A stretch of DNA of 64,000 bases from assembly GCA_001899805.1 (NCBI GenBank), contig MKWP01000015.1, positions 992,001 through 1,056,000 on the forward strand, read 5' to 3'. Position 1 is the stretch's first letter, and the number at the start of each line of letters is the position of its first letter. Positions 10,532 through 23,611 of this stretch are shown one piece after another. This stretch comes from Lysobacterales bacterium 66-474. GTDB taxonomy: Bacteria; Pseudomonadota; Gammaproteobacteria; Xanthomonadales; Rhodanobacteraceae. The notes beneath the pieces are model-generated. The model saw only the letters and a program-made list of their open reading frames with translations. It searched no databases and was not told the origin of the DNA. Position numbers and translations under genes: made by a program.

Positions 10532-11212
10532 TCATCCCAGGCCACCCAACAGCGGCACGAAACTCACGGCTTCCAGGTCTTCGCGGTGCCAGGCATCCCC
10601 CTCGCGCCGGAACCGCGTCAGGCGTTGCGAGCCCGTGGGGCCGAGCGGCGCGACCAGCACCCCGCCATCCGCGAGTTGTTCGCACAACGCGCGCGGCACC
10701 GATTCGCCTGCCGCGGTCAGGATGATCGCGTCGAACGGCGCCTCGTCGGGCCAGCCCACGTTGCCGTCGTCGTGGCGCGAACGGATGTTCTCGATCTTCA
10801 TGGTGCGGAACAGGCGACGCGCCTTGCGCAGCAGTTCCTCGATGCGCTCGACGGTGTACACGGTCTCGACCAGTTCGGACAGCACCGCCGCCTGGTAGCC
10901 GGATCCCGTGCCGAGTTCCAGCACCCGCTTCGGCACGCCGCGCTCGATCAGCAATTCGGTCATGCGCGCCACCACCCACGGCTGCGAGATGGTCTGGTCG
11001 AGCCCGATCGGCAACGCGGTGTTCTCGTAGGCGCGTGACGCCAGCGCCTCGTCGATGAAAAGGTGCCGCGGCATGGTGCGGATCACGTCCAGCACGCGCG
11101 GGTCCTTGATGCCTTCCGCGCGCAACGTCGCGACCAGGCGGTCGCGCGCACGCTGCGAAGTCATGCCGTGCCCTCGCGCGGACGCCGCGGCCGCCCCGAA
11201 CAGGCTGTTCAT
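10532..11212 (-). CDS. pcm: Protein-L-isoaspartate O-methyltransferase
   Basis: Repairs isoaspartyl residues in aged proteins by SAM-dependent methylation. The 226-residue protein has the family motifs [13 protein letters not shown], the SAM loop [15 protein letters not shown] and the [10 protein letters not shown] segment. Its ATG overlaps the surE TGA as ATGA, so the two stress-survival genes are translationally coupled. It is slightly longer than E. coli Pcm because of a short N-terminal extension rich in Ala; M17 is an alternative start. Confidence 0.95.
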   Translation of the reverse strand: MNSLFGAAAASARGHGMTSQRARDRLVATLRAEGIKDPRVLDVIRTMPRHLFIDEALASRAYENTALPIGLDQTISQPWVVARMTELLIERGVPKRVLELGTGSGYQAAVLSELVETVYTVERIEELLRKARRLFRTMKIENIRSRHDDGNVGWPDEAPFDAIILTAAGESVPRALCEQLADGGVLVAPLGPTGSQRLTRFRREGDAWHREDLEAVSFVPLLGGLG

Positions 11213-12003
11213 GCGGCCTGTTCTCCCTGCATCTGCGCGGTCAGTCCGCCGATCCAGTTCGACACCTTTTCGAGAGCCTGGAAACGGGTGAGGTCGACGT
11301 GGATCGGCGTCACCGACACGAAGCCGCGCCGCACCGCGTCGAAATCGGTGCCGGGGCCGGCGTCGTCGGCATCGCCCGCCGCGCCGATCCACCATACCGT
11401 GCGCCCGCGCGGGTCGCGTTGCGCGATGCACGGCGACGCGCGGTGGCGGCTGCCGAGGCGCGTCACTTCGAAGCCTTCGATTCCGTTCCAGGCACGGTCC
11501 GGTACGTTGACGTTGAGGATGGTGTCGGCGGGCAATGGATCCACCAGCAGGCGCCGCATCAGCAACGACACGGCGCGTGCGGCAGAATCGAAATGATGGC
11601 CGTTGCCGTCATGCTGCTCGCACCGGCCCGCGAGCGACACGGCGATGGCCGGGAGCCCGAGGAACCGTCCCTCCATCGCGGCCGATACGGTGCCCGAGTA
11701 GATCACATCGTCGCCGAGGTTGGCGGAATTGTTGATGCCCGAGACCACGATGTCCGGTTCGTCGTCCAGCAATCCGGACAGCGCGAGGTGCACGCAATCG
11801 GTGGGCGTGCCGGCGACGCGATAACGGCCATCGTCGAGATGCACGACTCGCACCGGCTGGTCGAGGGTCAGCGAATTGCTGGCGCCGGACCGATCGCGGT
11901 CGGGCGCAACCACGACCACTTCGCCCAGTTCCGCGAGGTGCTCGGCGAGCACGCGGATGCCGGGCGCTTCCACGCCGTCGTCATTGCTCAGCAACACCCG
12001 CAT
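11209..12003 (-). CDS. surE: 5'/3'-nucleotidase SurE
   Basis: A metal-dependent nucleoside monophosphate phosphatase linked to stationary-phase survival. The 264-residue protein starts [15 protein letters not shown], with the metal-binding NDD at residues 7-9. It also has [25 protein letters not shown] and [15 protein letters not shown], all diagnostic. An ATG at 12024 would add seven residues; the shorter form matches the family start. In related genomes ispD, ispF and truD commonly lie between ftsB and surE. Here ftsB ends 90 bases upstream with nothing between. Confidence 0.95.
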   Translation of the reverse strand: MRVLLSNDDGVEAPGIRVLAEHLAELGEVVVVAPDRDRSGASNSLTLDQPVRVVHLDDGRYRVAGTPTDCVHLALSGLLDDEPDIVVSGINNSANLGDDVIYSGTVSAAMEGRFLGLPAIAVSLAGRCEQHDGNGHHFDSAARAVSLLMRRLLVDPLPADTILNVNVPDRAWNGIEGFEVTRLGSRHRASPCIAQRDPRGRTVWWIGAAGDADDAGPGTDFDAVRRGFVSVTPIHVDLTRFQALEKVSNWIGGLTAQMQGEQAA

Positions 12004-12093
12004 CGCCCGTTCGAACCCCGACATGCAAGAAAGGTCTTGCGCAGCCTGCGCAAGCGACCAGTTTAGCCGATCAACCCGGCGCGACGCCGCACC

Positions 12094-12450
12094 TCAGTTG
12101 CTGGAAGCCGGTGCCGGCACGGGAATCGGCGCAACAGTCGAGGCCGGAGGCGGCGCGCTGCTCGCGGCACCTGCCGGCGTGTTGACCACCTGATAGAACA
12201 CTTCGCCAGGCTTGACCAGGCCAAGCTGCGATCGCGCGCGCGCCTCGACCGCGTCCTGGCCGTGTTTCAGGTCCTCGACATCGGCGTGCAATGCATCGTT
12301 GCGCTGCTTGAGCTTGGCGTTCTCGGCCTGCTGTTCCGACACGCGCGCACGGATCGCGCGCAGGTCGCGCATGCCTCCGTCGCCGACCCACAGCTTGACC
12401 TGCAGGCCGATCAAGAGGGCGATCAATATCAACGCGAGCCAACGAAGCAA
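12094..12450 (-). CDS. ftsB: Cell division protein FtsB
   Basis: A bitopic divisome protein that joins FtsL and FtsQ. TTG 12450 is the likely start: GAGG, overlapping the eno stop, lies nine bases upstream. The resulting 118-residue protein opens directly with the membrane helix (LRWLALILIALLIGLQVKLW). A periplasmic coiled coil follows (about residues 30-70), then the conserved ARSQLGLVKPGEVFYQV. The C-terminal tail is Ala/Pro-rich and longer than in E. coli. It lies 11 bases after eno, its usual neighbour. Confidence 0.9.
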   Translation of the reverse strand: MLRWLALILIALLIGLQVKLWVGDGGMRDLRAIRARVSEQQAENAKLKQRNDALHADVEDLKHGQDAVEARARSQLGLVKPGEVFYQVVNTPAGAASSAPPPASTVAPIPVPAPASSN

Positions 12451-12461
12451 GGACTGGAACC

Positions 12462-13913
<1,452 letters not shown>

Positions 13914-14750
13914 TTATTTGTCTGCAGTCTCGAGAAACCCGGCGCGCTTGGTCGCCGCGTCGAGTTCCTTCAGCGTCGCAAGCAATGCTTCCATCTTCCC
14001 GAGCGGCCACGCGTTCGGACCGTCGGACAGCGCCTTGTCCGGATCGGGATGGGTTTCCATGAACACGCCGCTGACGCCGACCGCGACCGCGGCGCGCGCC
14101 AGCACCGGCACGAATTCGCGTTGGCCACCGGATTTCGTGCCCTGCCCGCCCGGCAACTGCACCGAGTGCGTGGCGTCAAACACCACGGGGCAGCCGGTAT
14201 CGCGCATCACCGCCAGCGAACGCATGTCGGAGACGAGGTTGTTGTAGCCGAAGCTGGCGCCGCGCTCGCACACCATGATCTGGTCGTTGCCGACCGCGCG
14301 CGCCTTCTCGACCACGTTCTGCATGTCCCACGGCGACAGGAACTGGCCCTTCTTGATGTTGACCGGCTTGCCCGCGCGCGCGACCCGCTGGATGAAATCG
14401 GTCTGACGGCACAGGAACGCCGGCGTCTGCAGCACGTCCACGACTGCCGCCACTTCATCGAACGGCGTGTATTCGTGCACGTCGGTGAGCACCGGTACGC
14501 CGACTTGTTTTTTCACCTCGCCGAGGATGCGCAGGCCCTCTTCCATCCCGAGCCCGCGGAAACTCTTGCCCGAGGTACGGTTGGCCTTGTCGAAACTGGA
14601 CTTGAAGATGAAGGGAATCCCGAGTCGGCCGGTGATTTCCTTCAATTGCCCTGCGGTGTCGAGCTGCAGTTGCTCGGACTCCACCACACACGGACCGGCG
14701 ATCAGGAAAAACGGCTTGTCGAGACCGACCTCGAATCCGCAGAGGTTCAT
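13914..14750 (-). CDS. kdsA: 3-deoxy-8-phosphooctulonate (KDO-8-P) synthase
   Basis: Condenses phosphoenolpyruvate with arabinose 5-phosphate, the first committed step of KDO synthesis for LPS. The 278-residue protein has [14 protein letters not shown] at its start, [37 protein letters not shown] and [12 protein letters not shown], all family markers. It lies between pyrG and eno on the same strand, so it shares control with CTP synthase; CTP is needed later to activate KDO. A repeat-filled gap of about 70 bases separates it from pyrG. Confidence 0.97.
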   Translation of the reverse strand: MNLCGFEVGLDKPFFLIAGPCVVESEQLQLDTAGQLKEITGRLGIPFIFKSSFDKANRTSGKSFRGLGMEEGLRILGEVKKQVGVPVLTDVHEYTPFDEVAAVVDVLQTPAFLCRQTDFIQRVARAGKPVNIKKGQFLSPWDMQNVVEKARAVGNDQIMVCERGASFGYNNLVSDMRSLAVMRDTGCPVVFDATHSVQLPGGQGTKSGGQREFVPVLARAAVAVGVSGVFMETHPDPDKALSDGPNAWPLGKMEALLATLKELDAATKRAGFLETADK

Positions 14751-14756
14751 GCCGAC

Positions 14757-14807
14757 TGCCCCCCAACCCCCCTTCGGGCACCTTCCCCCGCACGCGGGGG
14801 AAGGAAA
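14757..14807 (+). repeat. C/G-rich inverted repeat between pyrG and kdsA
   Basis: Contains CCTTCCCCCGC-AC-GCGGGGGAAGG, a near-perfect 11-base-pair stem, preceded by runs of C. It lies between two genes of one operon and has no T-run on the coding (minus) strand, so it is a repeat or RNA-processing hairpin, not a clear terminator. Confidence 0.6.
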
Positions 14808-14820
14808 AAATGATGGTCCT

Positions 14821-16581
<1,761 letters not shown>

Positions 16582-16628
16582 TTATGGGGAACCAACCCGA
16601 CAGGCGGCCGCCAAAGCGCGCTTTTGCT

Positions 16629-16710
16629 CGTCATTCCCGCGCAGGCGGGAATCCAGCGTCCCGGCTTCAGTCGCAGGAGTCACTGGACCCCCGCCTGTGC
16701 GGGTGACTGG
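16629..16710 (+). repeat. CGTCATTCC-type palindromic repeat, copy 3 (variant)
   Basis: Starts CGTCATTCCCGCGCAGGCGGG and ends CCCGCCTGTGCGGGTGACTGG, with inner AATCCAGCG and GTCACTGGA arms. It lies in the divergent gap between pyrG and the aminopeptidase gene. Confidence 0.75.
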
Positions 16711-16761
16711 GATGTCTTGAGGTCACTGCCAGGTTCGCCAACCACCGCCGGATCGAACGCC

Positions 16762-18579
16762 ATGACCTTTGCCACCGTTCCCGAACGCATCGCCGCCCTG
16801 CGCGCCGTGATGCAGCAACGCGGGATTGCCGCCTGCATCGTGCCCACCGCCGATCCGCACCTGTCCGAATACCTGCCGGCGCACTGGACCGCGCGCGAAT
16901 GGCTGTCGGGCTTCACGGGTTCGGCCGGCACGCTGATCGTGACGAAGGACTTCGCGGGCGTGTGGACCGATTCGCGCTATTTTTCGCAGGCCGAACGCCA
17001 GCTTGCCGGCAGCGGCGTCGAACTGGTGAAGTTGAACGTGCCGCACACGCCCGAACATGTCGCGTGGCTGTGCGCGCACACGGGCAGGGGCGACAAGGTC
17101 GCGTGTGCCGCCGACATGTTGTCGCTGGCTTCGGAACGCAGCCTGCGCGAACCATTGGCACGCCGCGACGCGGAACTGGTCGAAGACGACCTGCCCGCCG
17201 CGGTCTGGACGGATCGTCCGCCGTTGCCGCACGCGCCGGTGTACGAACATCCACTCGAATACGCCACCCGGAGCCGTTTCGACAAGCTCGGCGATGTGCG
17301 CAAGGCCATGCTCGAGGCCGGCGCGACCCACCACTTCGTCTCGGCGCTGGACGAAATCGCATGGGTGCTGAACCTGCGCGGCTCCGACGTCGAATACAAC
17401 CCGGTGTTCCTGTCGCACCTGTTGCTCGACGCCAACGGCGCGACGTTGTTCGTCGAGGCGGCCAAGTTCGACGACGCGCTGCAAACCGCACTGGCGGCCG
17501 ACGGCATCCGGCTCGCGCCCTACGCATCTGCCGTCGACGCGTTGTCGAAACTGCCGCCAGGCGCCAAGTTGCTGCTGGCGCCCGCGCAGGTCGCCGCCGC
17601 GCTGGCGCACGCGATCCCGCCGCACACGGCAATGATCGAGGCTCCGGGCCCGATCACCGCCGCCAAGGCACGCAAGGGTGCGAAGGCCATGCAGCACGTG
17701 CGCGAGGCGATGCGCCGCGATGGCGTGGCGCTGGTGCGTGGTGCGCGCTGGCTCGAACAATCACTGCGCGACGGCAAGCGCCTCACCGAACTCGACGTCG
17801 ACACGAAACTGCGAGAGCTGCGTTCGCAGCAGCCGGGTTTCGTCAGCGAAAGTTTTTCCACCATCGCCGGCTACGAGGCCAATGCCGCGCTGCCGCACTA
17901 CTCCGCGACGCCCGAATCGCATTCCGAACTGAAACCGCGCGGCATGCTGCTGATCGATTCCGGCGCGCAATACCTCGGCGGCACCACCGACATCACCCGC
18001 ATGTGGGCACTGGGCGAAACCACGCCAGAGCAACGCCGCGACGTGACCCTGGTATTGAAAGGCGTGATCGCGCTGTCGCGCGCGAAATTCCCGCGTTGCA
18101 CGTCGGGCCAGCAACTCGACGCGCTGGCGCGTGCGCCGATCTGGGCTGCCGGCGTCGATTACGGGCATGGCACTGGTCACGGCGTCGGCTACTGCCTCAA
18201 CGTGCACGAAGGTCCGCAATCGATCCGGCCACCGCGTTCAGGCCAGCATCTGGAAGCGATGGACGTCGGCATGATCACCTCGATCGAACCCGGCATCTAC
18301 AAGCCCGGCCGGCACGGCGTACGCATCGAGAACCTCGCGGCCACGGTCTCCGCGGGCGGCGGCGAATTCGGCGAGTTCCTTGCCTTCGAAACGCTGACGT
18401 TGTGTCCGATCGACACCCGCCTGCTGGACGTGTCGCTGTTCGATGCCACCGAAATCGCGTGGCTGGACGGCTACCACGCGACGGTGCATGAAAGGCTCGC
18501 GCCACTGTTGGACGATCCCGCCGATCGCGCCTGGCTGGACGCGCGCTGCGCGCCGCTGGCGAACGCGAAAGCGGCCTGA
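16762..18579 (+). CDS. pepP: Xaa-Pro aminopeptidase (M24B family)
   Basis: Removes the N-terminal residue from peptides with proline in position two; probably cytoplasmic. The 605-residue length fits the three-domain aminopeptidase P of the XPNPEP1/PepP2 group and exceeds E. coli PepP. The N-terminal creatinase-like domains contain LSGFTGSAGTLIV and DSRYF. The catalytic domain shows all metal-ligand regions: DSGAQYLGGTTDITR, HGTGHGVGYCLNVHEGP, SIEPGIY and RIENLA. ATG 16762 follows a repeat-rich gap. The frame stays open far upstream across pyrG, but that part is antisense shadow. Confidence 0.92.
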   Translation: MTFATVPERIAALRAVMQQRGIAACIVPTADPHLSEYLPAHWTAREWLSGFTGSAGTLIVTKDFAGVWTDSRYFSQAERQLAGSGVELVKLNVPHTPEHVAWLCAHTGRGDKVACAADMLSLASERSLREPLARRDAELVEDDLPAAVWTDRPPLPHAPVYEHPLEYATRSRFDKLGDVRKAMLEAGATHHFVSALDEIAWVLNLRGSDVEYNPVFLSHLLLDANGATLFVEAAKFDDALQTALAADGIRLAPYASAVDALSKLPPGAKLLLAPAQVAAALAHAIPPHTAMIEAPGPITAAKARKGAKAMQHVREAMRRDGVALVRGARWLEQSLRDGKRLTELDVDTKLRELRSQQPGFVSESFSTIAGYEANAALPHYSATPESHSELKPRGMLLIDSGAQYLGGTTDITRMWALGETTPEQRRDVTLVLKGVIALSRAKFPRCTSGQQLDALARAPIWAAGVDYGHGTGHGVGYCLNVHEGPQSIRPPRSGQHLEAMDVGMITSIEPGIYKPGRHGVRIENLAATVSAGGGEFGEFLAFETLTLCPIDTRLLDVSLFDATEIAWLDGYHATVHERLAPLLDDPADRAWLDARCAPLANAKAA

Positions 18580-18654
18580 ATGCGGCGCCCGTGAAGTTCA
18601 ACACCAACGCGGTGTTCTGCTAGCGTACGCGCATCATTTTCCCGAGGAACCCGC

Positions 18655-20928
18655 GTGCCGCGCCGAATGAAGCCGCTGACACCGCGTGCATTGGCATTCG
18701 CGATCGCGCTGGCGGCTGCGCCCGGGATGGCCGCGGCGCAATCGGGTGCGAACGTCTGCCCGCTCGGTGCGTTCACTTGCCCGGTGGTGAAGAACGACTT
18801 CGCGCTGTGCAAGAAGAACGACCTGCTGGATTTCTACGTGCCCGGCCTGCCGACCGAAGGCGATCGTGCCGCCAGCCCCTCCGAGGTCAATGGCGACACC
18901 TTCAGCAGCCCGGACAGCAACCTGTTCCATCTCTCCGGCCACACGTCCCTGCAGCGCCTCGACCAGTTGCTGCGCGCGGACGATCTCGCCTACAACGTCG
19001 ACACCACCGCCTACGACGCCGAGGGCCACATCCGCTACCAGGAACGCGGCATGTTGTTCTCCGCCGACAGCATGAAAGGCACCACCGACCCCGAATACGG
19101 CGTCGCCGACAACGTGCAGTACCAACTGCTCAGCTCGCGCGGCAACGGCACCGCGGCGCAAGCCATCGTGCTGGACCAGGACCACAGCAAGTTCCATGGG
19201 GTCACCTATTCGACCTGCGACATCGACCGCCGGGTGTGGGAGATCCGCGCGAAGTCGATGACGATGGACGAGGACAAGGGCCGCGGCTATGCCCGCGACG
19301 TGACCATGCGCCTCAAGGGCGTGCCGTTCCTGTGGCTGCCCTGGATGAGCTTTCCGATCGACAACCAGCGCCAGAGCGGATTCCTGTATCCGTCGTTCGG
19401 CAAGCGCGGCCGCGCGGGATTCATGGTCTCGATCCCGTACTACTGGAACATCGCCCCCAACTACGACGCCACCTTCACGCCGACGTGGTACGCCGACCGG
19501 GGCGGCATGCTGGACAGCCAGTTCCGCTGGCTCACCACCACCAGCAGGGGCGTGTTGAACCTCGACTACATGCCGCACGACAAGCAGGCGGGCCGCAACC
19601 GCGGCTACCTGACGCTCTCCAACCAGACCACCTTGCCGTGGGACCTGCGCTGGAACACCTCCATCGCGCACGCCACCGACAAGGAATGGTTCCAGGATTT
19701 CGGCCAGAACCTGACCACCTCGACCGTGACCCTGCTGGGCTCGTCTTCCTACGTCACCAAATCGACCGACTGGTGGAACGCCGGCATCGGCGCCGACTGG
19801 TACCAGATCGTGACGCCGGGGCTCTCGGATCGGGCCGCGCCCTACCGGCGCCTGCCGCGCCTGTACTTCAATGCCGAGCGTCCGATCGGGAGGCCGGGTG
19901 GACCGGAGTGGGGCATCAACGCCCAAGCGGTGCGTTTCGTGCAACCGGAAAAGATCGGCGGCGAGCGTTTCGATTTCTATCCCTACCTCGCGTGGCCGCT
20001 GCAGGGTGCCGCATGGTTCCTGCGCCCCGAGGTGGGCGTGCGCTACACCGGGTACAACCTGCCGCAGCCGGTCGCGCCGGGCGGTCCGACCCATCCCTCG
20101 CGCACCACGCCGATCTTCGACGTGGACGCCGGACTGATCTTCGAGCGCGACGTGCACCTGTTCGGCAGCGACTACACCCAGACCCTGGAACCGCGCGTGT
20201 ATTACCTGCGCGTGCCCTACCGCAACCAGAACGACATTCCGCTGTTCGACACCCAACCGCTGACCTTCGATTTCTGGCAGTTGTTCACCACCAACAGCTT
20301 CAGCGGCGCCGACCGCCAGATGAACGCCAACGACCTGTCACTGGCGTTGACCACGCGTTTCCTCGACCAGGACGGCGTCGAGAAACTGTCGGCCAGCATC
20401 GGCCAGATCCGCTACTTCGATCCGCAGAAGGTCACGCTCTACCCCGGCGGCAAGGCAGTGGACTACTCCGGTTCCAATTACGTCGCCAACCTGACCATCG
20501 CGCTCAGCGACAACTGGCGCCTGACCGGTTCGCAACAGTGGAACCCCAACACCGACGAAACCGACGTCTCGACGGTGGGGCTGCAGCGGCGGCTGTGGGG
20601 CGACGGCATCGTCAACTTCGATTACCGCTACCGCCGCAACCTGCTGGAACAGGCCAGCATGTCGGCCGAAATCCCGGTCGGCGCGGCCTGGAAGCTGGTC
20701 GGCGGTTATACCTATTCATTGCGCGACAAGCGCGCCATCGACGCCTTCGCAGGGATCGAATGGGACAGTTGCTGCACGGCGATCCGCGTGCTGAGCCGCC
20801 GCTACGTTTACGACTACCGGGGCGACTCCAACAACGCCATCATGTTCGAGATCCAGTTCAAGGGCGTCGGTTCGTACGGCCAGAAGGCGGGCTCGTTCCT
20901 GCAAAATGCTATCCTTGGCTATCAATAA
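18655..20928 (+). CDS. lptD: LPS-assembly protein LptD
   Basis: The outer-membrane beta-barrel that inserts LPS into the outer leaflet with LptE. The 757-residue protein has a signal peptide ending near MAAAQS, an OstA-type beta-jellyroll with EGHIRYQERGMLFSADSMKG, and a long barrel domain rich in aromatic strands. Cysteines in the N-terminal CPLGAFTCP region and in DSCC near the C-terminus could form the inter-domain disulfides known for LptD. GTG 18655 is chosen because GAGGAA lies about six bases upstream; ATG 18667 is too far from it. First gene of lptD-surA-pdxA-rsmA-apaG-apaH. Confidence 0.95.
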   Translation: MPRRMKPLTPRALAFAIALAAAPGMAAAQSGANVCPLGAFTCPVVKNDFALCKKNDLLDFYVPGLPTEGDRAASPSEVNGDTFSSPDSNLFHLSGHTSLQRLDQLLRADDLAYNVDTTAYDAEGHIRYQERGMLFSADSMKGTTDPEYGVADNVQYQLLSSRGNGTAAQAIVLDQDHSKFHGVTYSTCDIDRRVWEIRAKSMTMDEDKGRGYARDVTMRLKGVPFLWLPWMSFPIDNQRQSGFLYPSFGKRGRAGFMVSIPYYWNIAPNYDATFTPTWYADRGGMLDSQFRWLTTTSRGVLNLDYMPHDKQAGRNRGYLTLSNQTTLPWDLRWNTSIAHATDKEWFQDFGQNLTTSTVTLLGSSSYVTKSTDWWNAGIGADWYQIVTPGLSDRAAPYRRLPRLYFNAERPIGRPGGPEWGINAQAVRFVQPEKIGGERFDFYPYLAWPLQGAAWFLRPEVGVRYTGYNLPQPVAPGGPTHPSRTTPIFDVDAGLIFERDVHLFGSDYTQTLEPRVYYLRVPYRNQNDIPLFDTQPLTFDFWQLFTTNSFSGADRQMNANDLSLALTTRFLDQDGVEKLSASIGQIRYFDPQKVTLYPGGKAVDYSGSNYVANLTIALSDNWRLTGSQQWNPNTDETDVSTVGLQRRLWGDGIVNFDYRYRRNLLEQASMSAEIPVGAAWKLVGGYTYSLRDKRAIDAFAGIEWDSCCTAIRVLSRRYVYDYRGDSNNAIMFEIQFKGVGSYGQKAGSFLQNAILGYQ

Positions 20929-21179
20929 CTTGTGCGATCGTCCATGATCGCCGCGCCCGGATGGGCCCGATATAAACGTAGTCTCCAAGTCACGAACACC
21001 AGAACGGCCATAAGAGCCGCCATCCATGGCCAAGAGCTCCCTGGCCTGACTTTTCACCACAGCTGCTTCGACCAACTCCGTCCTGGACATCGCCCAACTT
21101 TCGGCATCCGGCACTGTCCAAACCCCCGGTTTCCCGAGTCCGCGGCGAACCGCCATCGAATCCAACATCCGTGATTTCC
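20929..21179 (+). other. lptD-surA intergenic region
   Basis: About 250 bases without a supported gene. TATAAA at 20971-20976 could be a -10 box for a surA promoter, but no good -35 box lies at the right distance. Short open frames here have no recognisable content. Confidence 0.4.
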
Positions 21180-22583
21180 ATGAATCGATCCCGCCTCGCC
21201 CGCCTGGCCCTGATGCTCGCAAGCTGCGCGTTCACGCTGCCCGCGTTCGCGCAATTGCTGAACCCGAACACGCCGCCGCCCGACAACGCCCCTTCGTCGC
21301 TGCCCTCGCTCGTTTCGAACCAGCCGCAGCCGCTGGACCGGATCGTCGCGGTGGTGAACGACGGCGTGATCCTGCAAAGCCAGCTCGACCAGACCATGGG
21401 CACCATCGCGCATCAGATCACGTCTTCCGGCGGCAAGCTGCCGCCGCAGAACGTGCTGGAAAAACAGGTGCTGCAGCGCCTGATCCTCAACCAGCTGCTG
21501 ATCCAGAAGGCGCGTGACAACGGCGTGCGCGTTTCCGACGACCAGGTCGACGCCGCGGTCGCCAACATCGCCGAGCAGAACAAGATGAGCGTGCCGCAGA
21601 TGCAGGCGGCGATGCAGCAGCAAGGCGTCGACTACGCGTCGTTCCGGCAGCAGTTGCGCGACCAGTTGCTGGTGCGCGAGGTGCAGCAGCAGGTGATGCA
21701 GTCGAACGCGCAGGTGTCCGATGCGGAAATCGACAACCTCGTCGCCAGCCCCGCCTTCAAGCAGGGCGAGGTGCACCTGGCGCGCATCCTGGTCGGCTTG
21801 CCCGAGGGCGCCAACGCCCAGCAGATCGAGGCCGCGCAGGCCAAGGCCGACAAGATCGAAAGCGAGCTCAAGGCCGGCAAGGATTTTGCCGCGCTCGCAG
21901 TCAGCGATTCCAACGCGCCCGAGGCGCTCGACGGCGGCGACCTCGGCTGGCGGCGCGTGGACGAACTGCCGCCGGCGGTGCAGCAGATCGTCAACTCCCT
22001 GCAGGAAGGCGGCTACACCGAACCGCTGCGCGACGCATCGGGTTTCACCATCCTGAAGCTCGAAGGCAAGCGCACGCCGGACACCAAGCAGATCGTCACC
22101 GAATACCACGCCCTGCACCTGATGATCAAACCGACAGCAGTGCTGAGCGAACAAGGCGCCCAGGACAAGATCACCAAGCTGTACCAGGAGATCGTGGACG
22201 GCCACGCCGACTTCGCGGAGCTGGCCAAGCAGAATTCCGACGACCCGACCACCGCGAATGCCGGAGGCGACATGGGCTGGTTCATGCTGGGAGACTGGGG
22301 CAGCGAAGTCGGCAAGCTGGTCGCCGGCATGCAGCCGGGCCAGGTCACCCAGCCGTTCCGCAGCCCGGATGGGTCGTGGCACATCGTCAAGCTGCTCGGC
22401 ACCCGCCAGGCCGACAAGACCCGCGACATCGAGCGCGAGCAGGCGCGCCAGGCCATCGCCGCGCGCAAGGGCCAGCAGTCCTACGAACAATTCCTGCGCG
22501 ACCTCGAATCCTCGGCCTACATCAGCATCCGTGTGCCGGAACTGGCCGATGATGCGAACCTTGCCGGCGGCGGCATGCAATGA
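21180..22583 (+). CDS. surA: Periplasmic chaperone / peptidyl-prolyl isomerase SurA
   Basis: Escorts outer-membrane proteins such as LptD through the periplasm. The 467-residue protein has a signal peptide (LARLALMLASCAFTLPAFAQ), then the SurA N-domain beginning DRIVAVVNDGVILQSQLD. Two parvulin domains follow, marked by HLARILVGLP and GGDLGWRRVDELP, then HLMIKPT and GGDMGWFMLGDWG. ATG 21180 is preferred over GTG 21171 because it opens the signal peptide directly. Its TGA overlaps the ATG of pdxA. Confidence 0.96.
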   Translation: MNRSRLARLALMLASCAFTLPAFAQLLNPNTPPPDNAPSSLPSLVSNQPQPLDRIVAVVNDGVILQSQLDQTMGTIAHQITSSGGKLPPQNVLEKQVLQRLILNQLLIQKARDNGVRVSDDQVDAAVANIAEQNKMSVPQMQAAMQQQGVDYASFRQQLRDQLLVREVQQQVMQSNAQVSDAEIDNLVASPAFKQGEVHLARILVGLPEGANAQQIEAAQAKADKIESELKAGKDFAALAVSDSNAPEALDGGDLGWRRVDELPPAVQQIVNSLQEGGYTEPLRDASGFTILKLEGKRTPDTKQIVTEYHALHLMIKPTAVLSEQGAQDKITKLYQEIVDGHADFAELAKQNSDDPTTANAGGDMGWFMLGDWGSEVGKLVAGMQPGQVTQPFRSPDGSWHIVKLLGTRQADKTRDIEREQARQAIAARKGQQSYEQFLRDLESSAYISIRVPELADDANLAGGGMQ

Positions 22584-23605
22584 ATCCCGGGCCGGCCACG
22601 GCCGGCTCGCACCGGCCGCGCCCGTTTCCGCGACTCGCCGTCACCTGCGGTGAACCCGCCGGCATCGGGCCGGAACTGGTCGCGCGGCTTGCCGCGACGC
22701 CGCTCGCGGCCGACCTCGTCGCAATTGGCGACGCGTCGCTGCTTGCAGGCGCCGCGCACCGCTGCGGCACTGCGCTGAAGATCGAACCCTGGGACGGCGT
22801 GCCGCGCACGTTGCGGGCAGCCGGAACGTTGCGCGTGCTGGAGGTGCCGCTGCGCACGGAAGTCGTGCCGGGCAGGCCCGATCCGCGCAACGCCTTCCAT
22901 GTCTTGAACATGCTCGCGCGCGCCGCCGATGGATGCCTCGACGGCGAATTCGACGGCGTGGTCACGGCGCCGGTGCAGAAATCGGTGATCAACGACGCGG
23001 GCGAATCCTTCACCGGCCACACGGAACTGTTTGCACGACGCGCCGGTTGCGACGTGGTGATGATGCTGGCCTCGCCGCAATTGCGGGTGGCGCTGGCGAC
23101 CACGCACCTGCCCTTGGCAGACGTACCCGCCGCGATCACGCGCGGATCGCTCGCACGGTCGTTGCGGATCGTGCACGCGGAGCTGATCGCGAAATTCGGC
23201 ATTGCCGAACCGCGCATCGCCGTGCTGGGCCTGAATCCGCACGCAGGCGAAGGCGGACATCTCGGCCGGGAAGAAATCGACACCATCATTCCGGCGCTGG
23301 ATGCCCTGCGCGGCGAAGGCATGCAACTGCCCGGCCCGTTGCCGGCCGACACCGCGTTCGTGCCGGCGATGCGCGAACGCTATGACGCCGTGCTCGCGAT
23401 GTACCACGACCAGGCGTTGCCGGTGCTGAAGTCGGAAGCCTTCGACAGTACCGTCAACGTCACGCTGGGCCTGCCGTTCGTGCGCACTTCGGTCGACCAC
23501 GGCACCGCGCTCGATCTCGCCGGCACGGGCCGCGCCGATCCGTCCAGCATGATCGCGGCGGCGGAGATGGCGTTGCGCCTCGCGAACCCGGACCGGCATC
23601 GCTGA
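22580..23605 (+). CDS. pdxA: 4-hydroxythreonine-4-phosphate dehydrogenase
   Basis: Oxidises 4-phosphohydroxy-L-threonine in pyridoxal 5'-phosphate synthesis. The 341-residue protein has VTCGEPAGIGPELVAR near its start. Metal-site histidines lie in TGHTELFA, LNPHAGEGGHLG and MYHDQALPVLK, and SVDHGTALDLAGTG follows. Its ATG overlaps the surA stop as ATGA, so translation is probably coupled. It is an ordinary member of the lptD-to-apaH operon. Confidence 0.97.
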   Translation: MNPGPATAGSHRPRPFPRLAVTCGEPAGIGPELVARLAATPLAADLVAIGDASLLAGAAHRCGTALKIEPWDGVPRTLRAAGTLRVLEVPLRTEVVPGRPDPRNAFHVLNMLARAADGCLDGEFDGVVTAPVQKSVINDAGESFTGHTELFARRAGCDVVMMLASPQLRVALATTHLPLADVPAAITRGSLARSLRIVHAELIAKFGIAEPRIAVLGLNPHAGEGGHLGREEIDTIIPALDALRGEGMQLPGPLPADTAFVPAMRERYDAVLAMYHDQALPVLKSEAFDSTVNVTLGLPFVRTSVDHGTALDLAGTGRADPSSMIAAAEMALRLANPDRHR

Positions 23606-23611
23606 ATTGCA

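Noticed and set aside
16723..17760. Minus-strand 345-residue frame opposite the aminopeptidase
   Set aside because: Arg/Gln/Val-rich antisense translation without motifs; the plus-strand M24B enzyme has all its metal ligands.
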